Below are positions 35,587 through 43,965 of a stretch of 64,000 nt of DNA, one piece after another. The translations under genes and the position numbers were made by a program. Numbering within the stretch: position 1 is the stretch's first letter; each line of letters begins with the position of its first letter. The notes beneath the pieces were generated by a model. The model saw nothing but the letters and a program-made list of their open reading frames with translations, was not told where the DNA came from and searched no databases. The stretch spans positions 496,001 through 560,000 of the forward strand of contig JAKVCS010000001.1 of the NCBI GenBank assembly GCA_022448365.1, read 5' to 3'. The DNA comes from Saccharospirillaceae bacterium (GTDB taxonomy: Bacteria; Pseudomonadota; Gammaproteobacteria; Pseudomonadales; Oceanobacteraceae).

Positions 35587-35962
35587 GGTGGCTTACCTTT
35601 GATTCAACAATAATTGCGACTACTTCGGTATCACCCGTATTGCTAACTTGATGTGCCCATGCTTCGTGCCCCATCACATGCCCATCAAGAACATTTGCAA
35701 CAAAGGACTCTCCATTTTCCTCGGTAATCGTCAGCTGGCCACCTTTTGGAAAGTAAACCGTCTCGTTGTGATGACGATGAGACATATCAGACTCTCCTGG
35801 CTGAAGCACCATCTTAAGCACCAGCACGTGTTCGTTTTCCAGCAGAACATGGTAGTACTCGGGTGAAGAGATGTGCGCCAAAGGAACTGCCTGAGCACCC
35901 GAAACTGAGGCGGACGAAAATAGGACTAATCCCAGAATGAGCCTTTTGATAAGCGTTTTCAT
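35576..35962 (-). CDS. Secreted cupin-domain protein
   Basis: 128 aa. A signal peptide ends near SGAQA (residue 25). The cupin core shows ESDMSHRHHNETVYFPKGGQLTITEENG, with clustered His metal ligands, and a second motif with GHEAWAHQVSN. Probably periplasmic. The function within the stress operon is unknown. Confidence 0.82.
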   Translation of the reverse strand: MKTLIKRLILGLVLFSSASVSGAQAVPLAHISSPEYYHVLLENEHVLVLKMVLQPGESDMSHRHHNETVYFPKGGQLTITEENGESFVANVLDGHVMGHEAWAHQVSNTGDTEVVAIIVESKVSHHEQ

Positions 35963-35983
35963 AAGGCATTACTCCCGATTGGA

Positions 35984-36568
35984 TTAAAAATTCTCTTGAA
36001 TGTGCGCAGAGAAACGCTTGAAGTCATTCTCAGCTTCCGCATTTTTCATCACATCGAAACTCGCGAAAGTCGGAAGCGCTTCCATACCAAAGAAGCGGAA
36101 GTTCATGTGCATTGGGAAAAACAAGTCATCCACACTCTTGCCTTGGAATAAATATTCGTTTTCGTCATCAAATGACTCTTTCGGTGCGTTAAAGGTCAGA
36201 GACAACATATAAGTTTTACCCGTGAGCGTACCGCCCGCACCGTAGTTCTTCTTGGGAGCATCCTCATGACGACCATCACCGTTGCATAATTGCCCTCCCA
36301 TGCCTGCGGTATAGACTTCATCCATATATTTCTTAAAGGTCCAAGGTACGCCCATCCAGTTCACGGGCGATTGAAGAATGATCGTGTCAGCCCATTGATG
36401 GTTTTCAAGCTCAGTTTCAACATTCCATTCTTCATCGATGTTTACGATACGTATTTCATGGCCTTTCGCTTTCAATAGTTTGTCTGCCATCTGAACCAGA
36501 GCGCCATTTAAACGACCTTCTGAGAATGGATATCTGTGGTGTGCATTGATAATCAAAATATTGCTCAT
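35984..36568 (-). CDS. NAD(P)H quinone oxidoreductase, MdaB-like
   Basis: 194 aa flavodoxin-fold protein. [21 protein letters not shown] is the FMN/FAD phosphate region, followed by [22 protein letters not shown] and [13 protein letters not shown], closely matching MdaB (modulator of drug activity B). MdaB reduces quinones by two electrons, limiting redox cycling. It is the first gene of the minus-strand stress set and is divergent from hxlR. Confidence 0.9.
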   Translation of the reverse strand: MSNILIINAHHRYPFSEGRLNGALVQMADKLLKAKGHEIRIVNIDEEWNVETELENHQWADTIILQSPVNWMGVPWTFKKYMDEVYTAGMGGQLCNGDGRHEDAPKKNYGAGGTLTGKTYMLSLTFNAPKESFDDENEYLFQGKSVDDLFFPMHMNFRFFGMEALPTFASFDVMKNAEAENDFKRFSAHIQENF

Positions 36569-36612
36569 GTCTTCTTTCCTCGCTTTGAACGAACTGTTTA
36601 ATAAGTAATAGT

Positions 36613-36683
36613 GGTTAATTAACCTTTCCAGGTTTATTATGGTTACCTAGAATATCTAATCAATTAGTATACTTTTGGTAACC
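36613..36683. promoter_or_regulatory. Candidate HxlR operator cluster between mdaB-like and hxlR genes
   Basis: Three elements: the dyad GGTTAATTAACC (36613-36624), GGTTACC (36641-36647) and GGTAACC (36677-36683). GGTAACC is repeated twice before the peroxiredoxin gene. The location suits control of both divergent transcripts. Confidence 0.55.
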
Positions 36684-36705
36684 TATAGGAAATGAGCAAG
36701 AAAAC

Positions 36706-37062
36706 ATGAAAAGTCGCGTAGAAACAGATAGTTACGGCCGAAAAAAAGTTTATGATGCGTGTCTCGAGCCTTGTGCGATAGAAAAAGGCATGCGCTTCAT
36801 TGGCGGAAAATGGACAGGATCAATTGTCTATCACCTCAAAGATGGGCCGGTACGATTTAATGACTTAACCAGAATGTTAGGAGGGGCAAGTAAGAAAATG
36901 ATCGATCAAAGGCTTAAGGAGTTAGAGGCTAGAGATATGGTACTTCGAACAGTGATAAGTGATCGACCTGTCGCCGTAACTTATGAACTGACCGAGTTTG
37001 GTCGCTCAGCACTAGATATTTTGGATCAGCTTCGGATCTGGTCAGAGTCAAATCAGTTGTAA
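36706..37062 (+). CDS. HxlR-family redox-type transcriptional regulator
   Basis: 118 aa. Winged-helix HxlR signature: CAIEKGMRFIGGKWTGSIVYHLKDGPVRFNDL and ISKKMLDQRL-like SKKMIDQRLKELE, then a wing with VTYELTEFG. Two Cys near the N-terminus (Cys19, Cys23) match the region where the redox-sensing members YodB, HypR and QorR carry theirs. It lies beside quinone-reductase and thiol genes and shares operator-like boxes with the peroxiredoxin. Confidence 0.9.
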   Translation: MKSRVETDSYGRKKVYDACLEPCAIEKGMRFIGGKWTGSIVYHLKDGPVRFNDLTRMLGGASKKMIDQRLKELEARDMVLRTVISDRPVAVTYELTEFGRSALDILDQLRIWSESNQL

Positions 37063-37072
37063 CAATATGAGC

Positions 37073-37107
37073 TGACTACTGACTACTGACTACTGACTAC
37101 TGACTAC
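37073..37107. repeat. Heptanucleotide tandem repeat (TGACTAC x5)
   Basis: Five perfect copies of TGACTAC just after hxlR, in noncoding DNA. Their role is unknown; they may mark a slippage-prone junction close to the right IS fragment. Confidence 0.9.
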
Positions 37108-37146
37108 CAATTCACTATACCGCGAATTACTTTCAGTCCTCCAAAC

Positions 37147-37362
37147 TGAATCGCCACCAATTTGCTAGACACCTTTTAGTTAGAGAAAATTACTCAAACA
37201 GGGAGATGTATGAGCTACAAACGATATACCGAAGAATTTAAGATTGATGCTATTAAGCAAGAGATAGTTGCAGGCCATAGCCTAATCTATGTAGATGATT
37301 TTGCAGTTATTTCTATGCTCATTAGATGTAACCCCAAAAAAACCTTCACAATCAGACCATAA
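37147..37362 (+). mobile_element. IS3-type insertion sequence fragment (truncated orfA), right
   Basis: Terminal repeat TGAATCGCCACCAATTTGC (from 37147) is followed at 37210 by an orfA start, MSYKRYTEEFKIDAIKQEI then VAGHS, after which the sequence departs from the family and stops at 37362. It is the mirror image of the left fragment, pointing outward from the cargo. Confidence 0.82.
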
Positions 37363-37387
37363 AGTCGCACATTGATTAATAATTTGG

Positions 37388-37440
37388 AACATTTTGCTCA
37401 AGTTATCTAGAAATTTGCTCACTTTCTGCTTTACCGCACA
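37388..37440 (-). repeat. Right terminal inverted repeat of the island (...ACA end)
   Basis: Read on the minus strand it begins TGTGCGGTAAAGC and contains TTCTAGATAACTTGAGCAAA at the same place as the left repeat. I saw no matching target-site duplication next to the two ends. The 127 bases from 37441 to 37567 hold no gene. Confidence 0.7.
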
Positions 37441-37567
37441 GCCTGGCTTCCAAACTGTATTTAACGATCAACAGTGCTGGTTAATTGAGTCTCCATTCCA
37501 CTATCCGATAAATAAAACTGTCGGACTTTTGAGTTTAAACGATTGATACTCTGAACCAGATAGTTCC

Positions 37568-39121
37568 TTACAGATTGGTACCCTCACCTGCAAAACCATA
37601 CGGTATTTCAAATTCAGGATTGCTATCTGAGACGACATTGCCAAAAGCATCATAGTCGATCTGCTTGATCACTCCACCGTGAGCATCGGAGATGATTTTT
37701 GGTGAACCAACCTGATCTGTCAGGATGTAATAGCGCTGCCCAGCCTGAGTAAAGCGGGTTGGCACATGGCCAAGCGTGTATTCAAAGCGTTGTTTCAGAC
37801 TATTACCGCCGTCATACACAGCTAACAAGGTCGTTTTGTTTTGCCACAGATACTTTTCAACGATTTCGCCGTCAATCAGCTTGGCAACACGATTACCCAA
37901 GGCGTTGTGTTTGTACTCAATGGTTTTTGCCGGAGTAACAACTTTAAGCAAACGACCTTGGCTATCGCACTGATACGTAGTAACAACCTGGGCATTATCA
38001 TCCGTGGTTCGGGTGACTTTACTCAGGCGTCCATTCGCATCGTACTCATAGACTTTATTACCAAAGGTCAGCAGTTGATCAGCAATATTGTAGGTTGCTG
38101 CAACAGCAGAAACATTCAATAGACTGGATGTCGTTGCCGTACGGTTACCATTTGCGTCATAGCCATATTGCTCGACAATTTCATCATCACGATAAACCTT
38201 CGTCAGGCGATATTTGTTATCGTACTCATACTCGTAACGGTGACTAACATTGCCACTGCCGGAGTTAACCACTTCAGTTTTCTCAGTAATCTGGCCAACA
38301 GCGTTGTACTGGTAACTATTATTTACTACAGCCCCACCAGAAACACGTTGATTAAAGTCTTCTGCTTCAGCGAATCCATTGAAATTGCGTTCCTGAGTTA
38401 ACTTGGCATCCCTTACATACTCTGGTAGATCATTTTGAGGATTACGTTCTATCGTAAAATCATGAATGTTGGTAATCAGGCCGTCTTTATCGTACTTAAT
38501 TGCAGAGGATTCACCAGCATAGGTCATGCTTGAAAGCTCAAAACCTGGCGCATAGTCATACGAAATCACTGCATCCAGTTCGCCCGAGTATTCGATCCGA
38601 TTTAATAGAACACCGGAATAGTCGTAACTCAAGGTTTCACTGCCCTCGCGTACCGAAGTTAATTTATTACCACACTGATACTCATATTCAATCAAGCCTT
38701 CAGGTGTTTGGGTATCCTGTAACAAGCCATCACGATAGTTATGATGAATAATCTGGCCCGATGGCAAGGTAATATCTGTCAAGCGGCGATCACGATCGTA
38801 GTTGTAGGTCGTAGTCTGGTTCAGTGGAGTTTTATTGGTGGTAACTTTATTAATCGCATTCAGGGTAAAGCTATGGGTGTGGTTGGTAGGAACCACCAGC
38901 TCTTCCATATTGCCATTATTGTCGTAGCGTTGAAGAACACTGTGTCCATCTGGATAAATGGTCTTATTCAGACGTCCCTTGCTGTCATACTCAAACTGAG
39001 TTTGTTTGCCATCAGCAGCAATAACCGCGGTAACATTCCCTTTGCCAGCAGGATCATAAACATAGGTTTTTACCCGGTTGCCAGATTTATATTCGATCCT
39101 TAAACTTGTAAAGAATTGGCG
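37568..39121 (-). pseudogene. Orphan Rhs/YD-repeat fragment
   Basis: An open frame without a proper start runs from 39121; the first ATG (38908) falls inside the repeat region. It encodes YD-repeats of the Rhs shell (YDANGNRTAT, YEYDANGRLSKVTR, YEYDNKYRLTKVY) and the beginning of the conserved core (VGSPKIISDAHGGVIKQIDYDAFGNVVSD). It stops just where the core should continue (GFAGEGTNL). It overlaps the end of the small gene at 39087. This is typical of a displaced rhs module, used as a recombination reservoir for changing the toxic tip. Confidence 0.8.
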
Positions 39122-39443
39122 TCAAAGGACGAAAGGTACCGTAAAAATAAAGATATATCGCAGGCAAGATAAGGGAAATAATTAAATGATGAAGCTGAAA
39201 CGGCTCATTCCCACCAGAAGCACCGAGTGCTATCAACAAGGATAGCATACCTCCGACCATAAATACCTTGTAGGTCAGTGAAACTGGCCCTTTCGAATCA
39301 TACAGCAAATGGCAGTGTGGACATTTATAACGAGTCCCTGTTCTTCCCAAAGCAGCAAAAGCATTACTTGGCTTAAAGCGCTCAAGTGAGTTTTTGCAGC
39401 GTAAACATTTGAATAAAACAGTACCTTTACTTTTTACAGCCAT
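39087..39443 (-). CDS. Small zinc-ribbon membrane protein, candidate Rhs immunity protein
   Basis: 118 aa. The N-terminus has two Cys pairs (CLRCKNS and CPHCHLLYD), a likely zinc ribbon; two membrane helices follow (VFMVGGMLSLLIALGAS and LIISLILPAIYLYFYG). The start is inside the last codons of the Rhs variable region, with a GAAGAGG ribosome site. Genes in exactly this position usually protect against the adjacent Rhs C-terminal toxin. No known immunity family is recognised. Confidence 0.6.
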   Translation of the reverse strand: MAVKSKGTVLFKCLRCKNSLERFKPSNAFAALGRTGTRYKCPHCHLLYDSKGPVSLTYKVFMVGGMLSLLIALGASGGNEPFQLHHLIISLILPAIYLYFYGTFRPLTPILYKFKDRI

Positions 39444-40244
39444 CTAATGCCTCTTCAAGTAGCTTTTGACTTTCTTCGATAGTCAAATTAAGAGCGGCGG
39501 CGAGAATTTGCCCTAACAAAATTTTCTCAGCTGCAGAAAGTGCAGATGCGACTTCATGCAATATCTTTGCTGGAGCATCAATTCCCTTGGCAATTCTCTT
39601 TTGGATCTTTTCTCCCATACTACCACCTCCAACATTAGCTAAGAACGAAAGAGCTGCTGCTTGGGCTGCTTCTGCTAATGTGCCTCCATCTAGGTAAGTA
39701 CCAACAGCAGCGGATGCGATCGAGCCAACAGTATCTGCTACATCACCTAACTTTGGACCGGGAAGTATTGCTCCACCTATCGTCCCAGACGCTGTTCCGA
39801 TAGCTGCTTGAGCAATAACGTTAGCCCAATTAATATTCTTTCCACTATCTGTGTATCCACTAACAGTATCATAAACAGCAGTCACACCACTAACGACTCC
39901 CCCACAATCGCACCAGCAACAGCCCATGCAGCCTCACCATTTGGGTCCACGAGGTTTATCGGATCACTTAACACATACCCATAAAGGTTGGTATCACCAC
40001 CGGCAAAGCCAATCGGATCACGAGCTGTCCAACGGCCCGTTTCCGGATCATAGTCACGGTAACCAAAACGAATTAGGCCCGTATCGGTATCCTGCAAACC
40101 ACCAGCAAAGCCAAACGGAATCTCAAACTCAGGGTTGCTATCTGAGATTACATTACCAAAGGCACCATAGTCGATCTGCTTAACAATGGGATTACCCGAA
40201 GCGTTGTGTTTGTACTCAATGGCTTTCGTTGTAGCTAGAGCTTT
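39427..40244 (-). pseudogene. Rhs core end plus variable C-terminal domain, frameshifted
   Basis: From 40244 the frame encodes a shortened core ([27 protein letters not shown]), then [41 protein letters not shown] (in two parts, the Rhs hallmark) and [16 protein letters not shown]. Here a run of five G residues (39899-39903) shifts the frame; adding one G restores [13 protein letters not shown] and joins the 166-aa C-terminal domain (39427-39897). That domain is Ala/Gly-rich with helical ends and no toxin family I recognise. Either a disabled gene or a slippage-controlled one. Confidence 0.75.
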
Positions 40245-40384
40245 TTATGGTTCCGTCATAGCAGGTTTAGTTTTCACGGCAGTCCAAAACCATTACCCAT
40301 AACATTGCTATTGAGTAATCTCCCTTCCGGCTAAATAGCTTCGGCGCTTTGAAAAAGCTACTTTCTCTCCGGAACCAATCATCT

Positions 40385-41089
40385 TTAAGTCGAACAAAAG
40401 GCCCGCAGTTCGATGGCGCTGTGCACCCAGAATTCCTGATCGTATTCTACCGGTAGGCGATTCCCTTCAAAGCGAATTCGCTCAATGTCCAGGCAAGGTG
40501 CACCATTGATGTGTGATAAAGCCTCAGCAATATCATCGTACACCGCTGAGACTCTGATACGGTTATCTTCGTGTGTAATGTCCACGTCGTAATCGCGCTG
40601 CATCAGTGTAGTGAGTGATCCTTCAAGATGTTTTTTAGTGATACCGGAGAAGCGCGATTCTGGCAAATAAATCAGCTCATACAAAACCGGGCGGCCATCC
40701 AGTGAGCGCAGGCGTTTCAGTTCGATCAATTTTTCAGAATCGGTTACCTGCAACACTTTCCTTACCTTGGACGGCCCTTTGATACAACGCTGACTGATCA
40801 ACTCTGTTGCGGGCTCCTTATTCTGTTGTGCCGCCAGCATATAAAAGTTCACCCGTGAGGACGGGTCGTATTCCAACCTGGATGGCGTAACGAACCAGCC
40901 GCGGCGGTTGGAGCGATAAATCAGACCTTCCGATTCCAGCTTCGACAATGCATCACGCACCGTTATCCGTGTACTGTTAAATTGCTCCACCAGCTCTCGC
41001 TCGGAGGGTAAGCGTGCGTTCACACGCAGCTTTCCGGAACTGATCTGGTGAGCAAGATAATCGCGTATTTCTAAACTGGCGGATTGCAT
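40385..41089 (-). CDS. GntR-family regulator with UTRA domain (HutC subfamily)
   Basis: About 234 aa from the ATG at 41089. The GntR winged helix is at about 20-75 (RLPSERELVEQFNSTRITVRDALSKLESEGLIYRSNRRGWFV) and the UTRA effector domain follows (LYELIYLPESRF, and the C-terminal LPVEYDQEFWVHSAIEL). It lies 28 bases after the transporter gene and is probably the operon's own regulator; a candidate operator lies before the first gene at 43792. Confidence 0.9.
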   Translation of the reverse strand: MQSASLEIRDYLAHQISSGKLRVNARLPSERELVEQFNSTRITVRDALSKLESEGLIYRSNRRGWFVTPSRLEYDPSSRVNFYMLAAQQNKEPATELISQRCIKGPSKVRKVLQVTDSEKLIELKRLRSLDGRPVLYELIYLPESRFSGITKKHLEGSLTTLMQRDYDVDITHEDNRIRVSAVYDDIAEALSHINGAPCLDIERIRFEGNRLPVEYDQEFWVHSAIELRAFCST

Positions 41090-41117
41090 AGTCAGTTTCC
41101 CCGATGCCGGTGTTCTG

Positions 41118-42530
41118 TTAGTCACGGGCAAATTCTACCTGTCTGGCCGGAGCGAAAGAAGCGTCTTTTTCACCCTGGCTGAGCAGGTTTTTGCATTTAA
41201 CTTCAGAAGCAGTTTTTTCCGGGAGCTGTTCAACAAAAAAACGCCAACGGAAGTATAGCCAAGAGGTTAATGTCAGCGAGCCACCCGCAATTGCAGTGAC
41301 ATAAATTGCCTTGATAAAGAAGATCAGCCAGCTGAGATCGGGAGAATGAAAGTTTTTCACCAGCATCAAGCTGACACTGCCCAGATAGCCTGCACTGTCT
41401 GCCAGATAAATTAAGAAACCCGCGTTAGCAACGCCACCAGCGATGGCAACAAAACGATCGAATAGAAAGCAGTTAAACGGGATATAAGATAAATATAACC
41501 CGGTACCCAGTAACACCATCCAGGCTTTGCTATCGAGTCCAGCGAACTGGTACGCCCAGGTTGATCCGCCGAGAATCATACAACCCAGAATAATCGCGAT
41601 ATGATTCGCTGTGAACGCTTTAAAGTTGTCGCGAATAAACATCAGCAGCGCTAATGCCACCAGTACCATGGCAGCAATGCGGACACCGGCATAAGTAAAT
41701 ATTTCAGGCTCATTGCCATAACCCAATGCCATCCAAATCTCTGAAGAAAAGTTATCGCGAAAATCGCGCAATGCAGTGAACAGCAGAAAGGCAGTAATTA
41801 ACGCTAATAAACCAAACCAGTATTTCGAAAACAGATTCCAGCGATCGGTGGCCGTCATCGGCTGTCGTTTCTGTCGGGCAGCTTCATCATCGGCGTTCGG
41901 CTCAGGTAATAGTGATAACGCATACACAGAGATAAACAACAGCGGCGTAAATACCAGACCAGTAAGCACCGGCATCCAGAATTCCGGTACATCAAAATAA
42001 ATAATCAGAGATTTTCCCGCTGAACGAACCATACCCGATGCAACAATAAAAGAGGCGCTTAACCCTGCACCTAATAGTTCACTGCTGCGCCGCCCTTCGA
42101 GATAACTAAAGACCAGCCCCCAAATCATCCCCAGTGGCAAGCCGTTTAGAAACATTGCCAGCGGTTTCCATTCCAGTGGTACCACCGCAAACAACAGCAG
42201 TGCCAGTTCTGCTGACATAATCAGAGTCAGAATCGCAATAGCACGCCGGTTGTGCAGCATCGAAGAAACAACTTTAATGCCAATAAATTTCGATAGTAAA
42301 TAACCCATTACCTGAGACAAAATCAGCATGACTTTAAAATCAACACCAAACCAGTCGCTGTATTCGTAATGACCAACCACAAACGGCTTGCGAAACGCAT
42401 ACATGGAAAAATAGGTCAGAAATGCTGCACTGATGGCAAAAATAACGAACCAGGGTAATGGAGCCCGCTCTAACCAGTGATGAATTTTACGCTGAATTTT
42501 TGTGTGCATATCGGGTACCTTGCTGACCAT
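41118..42530 (-). CDS. DUF5690-family major-facilitator-like transporter
   Basis: About 470 aa with 12 hydrophobic segments. FSMYAFRKPFVVGHYEYSDW near the start and LRDFRDNFSSEIWMALGY in the middle are features I associate with DUF5690 proteins. The ATG at 42530 overlaps the stop of the upstream oxidase gene (TAATG), indicating coupled translation; a second ATG at 42509 is possible. It is presumably the importer for the oxidase's substrate. Confidence 0.78.
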   Translation of the reverse strand: MVSKVPDMHTKIQRKIHHWLERAPLPWFVIFAISAAFLTYFSMYAFRKPFVVGHYEYSDWFGVDFKVMLILSQVMGYLLSKFIGIKVVSSMLHNRRAIAILTLIMSAELALLLFAVVPLEWKPLAMFLNGLPLGMIWGLVFSYLEGRRSSELLGAGLSASFIVASGMVRSAGKSLIIYFDVPEFWMPVLTGLVFTPLLFISVYALSLLPEPNADDEAARQKRQPMTATDRWNLFSKYWFGLLALITAFLLFTALRDFRDNFSSEIWMALGYGNEPEIFTYAGVRIAAMVLVALALLMFIRDNFKAFTANHIAIILGCMILGGSTWAYQFAGLDSKAWMVLLGTGLYLSYIPFNCFLFDRFVAIAGGVANAGFLIYLADSAGYLGSVSLMLVKNFHSPDLSWLIFFIKAIYVTAIAGGSLTLTSWLYFRWRFFVEQLPEKTASEVKCKNLLSQGEKDASFAPARQVEFARD

Positions 42531-43774
42531 TAGCCCGTTCTTTTCTGACTGCGTGCCGCGGCACATTGTTGTTGAAATTCATCACTGAACACATCGGTAT
42601 CATGACTAAAGCGATCTAACCGATAAGGCTGGATATCCAACTCACAAGATTCCCGGGTAATCGTGGCCGCCATCGCCTTACCAATACCACCACTCCAGGC
42701 AATACCCGCACCGGAGCAACCACTGGCGACATAAAAGTTTTGCCAGCCAGGGGCCTTACCCAATAATGGTTTTCCATCCGGGGTATAGCTGGAAACACCG
42801 GCAATGTAGTGGTTCAGCTGAGCCTGTTCCAACAGCGGACAGCGCTCAATCAGTGCCTGCCAGTTCTCTTCCAACGCTGCCCAACCCTGAGGGTCCTGAC
42901 CAAACCCCAACGAATGAATATCATCCGGTAAATGGTTGGCATCCACGTAACAGCCCTGGCTATCGCGAACACCAAATAACAAGGCACCATTTTCACTGCG
43001 AAAATAGAAACCATTTTCCTGATCAATCAGCATCGGCATATCACGACTGACCATGGCTTGAAAATCCGTGATCCAGTAATGACTGCGCACCGTCGCCATT
43101 GCCAGTGTCACACCGTATTCCCGGGCAAATGTCTTTGACCAAGGGCCAGCAGCCAGGAGTACATCATCGCACTCAAATATTTCGTCAGCGCTACGAACTG
43201 CGCAGATTTTCCCCGCCTTTGTTTCAAGCCCCTTGACTTTGGTATTAGCCAGAAACCGGACACCGTTTAATTTCGCTTGCTGCATATAGACAATGGCTAA
43301 TTGATAAGGGTCAATGTAGCCATCATCCAGATACGCCAGCGCAGAGGCATCGGCAGCAATGTTAATCCAGGGGAAAGTAGCCGAGATATCCTCAGCGTTT
43401 CTGTCGTGAACCAGTGATGACTGAATATCTGAAGTCTGTTGCTGTGCCAGCTGCCGATACAACGCCAGCGTCGTACGCGGATAATCGCCATCGGCAAGAT
43501 GCCAACAGCCACTTCGCCGCATCAAACGTTCTCTACGATCACGTTCAAAACGTTTAATCACGTCATGGGTTTCGGCTACAAACAGGCTGGCATTCAGGTC
43601 ACCACGGGCGCGGGTTAATAGTGCCGCTGCCTGTGATGTGGTCGCAGCCGCAAATTCACCCGCTTCCAGTACTGTTACCTGAACATCATCACGGCGCTGC
43701 AGGTAATAGGCACAAGCAAGGCCAAGAATGCCACCGCCAATAATCACAACCTGTCGTTTTTCTGAATTTGTCAC
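42530..43774 (-). CDS. FAD-dependent amine/amino-acid oxidase (DAO family)
   Basis: 414 aa. N-terminal FAD fold IIGGGILGLACAYYLQRR with a Glu at the end of beta-2 (TVLEAGEF), AATTSQAAALLTRARGD, and C-terminal DGKPLLGKAPGWQNFYVASGCSGAGIAWSGGIG. This matches the sarcosine/glycine oxidase-like group. The specific amine is unknown. It is the first gene of the oxidase-transporter-GntR operon. Confidence 0.88.
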   Translation of the reverse strand: MTNSEKRQVVIIGGGILGLACAYYLQRRDDVQVTVLEAGEFAAATTSQAAALLTRARGDLNASLFVAETHDVIKRFERDRRERLMRRSGCWHLADGDYPRTTLALYRQLAQQQTSDIQSSLVHDRNAEDISATFPWINIAADASALAYLDDGYIDPYQLAIVYMQQAKLNGVRFLANTKVKGLETKAGKICAVRSADEIFECDDVLLAAGPWSKTFAREYGVTLAMATVRSHYWITDFQAMVSRDMPMLIDQENGFYFRSENGALLFGVRDSQGCYVDANHLPDDIHSLGFGQDPQGWAALEENWQALIERCPLLEQAQLNHYIAGVSSYTPDGKPLLGKAPGWQNFYVASGCSGAGIAWSGGIGKAMAATITRESCELDIQPYRLDRFSHDTDVFSDEFQQQCAAARSQKRTG

Positions 43775-43791
43775 TTTACCACCAAGAATTC

Positions 43792-43803
43792 TGGACTAGT
43801 CCA
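43792..43803. promoter_or_regulatory. Candidate GntR operator before the oxidase operon
   Basis: TGGACTAGTCCA is a perfect 12-base palindrome within TTCTGGACTAGTCCAATT. It closely resembles the HutC-subfamily operators bound by NagR/DasR/YvoA (TGGTCTAGACCA type) and lies 18 bases upstream of the first gene. Confidence 0.6.
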
Positions 43804-43873
43804 ATTAAACTATTCCGATATGACAGTGCAGTGACACTTGAGTACAGAGACTACAAGCAGAATGACAAGCAAT

Positions 43874-43900
43874 AAAAAACCGGCGATTGCCGGTTTTTTT
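43874..43900 (-). terminator. Bidirectional intrinsic terminator
   Basis: Stem ACCGGC / GCCGGT with a 4-base loop, flanked by A-run and T-run. On the minus strand it ends the 1608-aa lipoprotein gene. Confidence 0.88.
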
Positions 43901-43965
43901 AAGTTCAATAACGGGTCAGATTGGTCACTCACTGCGCTGGATAAACCATCACAGCGTTGCCTGAA

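Noticed and set aside
40245-40384. Possible attR of an integrative element after the Rhs locus.
   Set aside because: No copy of the tRNA-Arg 3' end was found here or elsewhere in the window, and no integrase gene is present.
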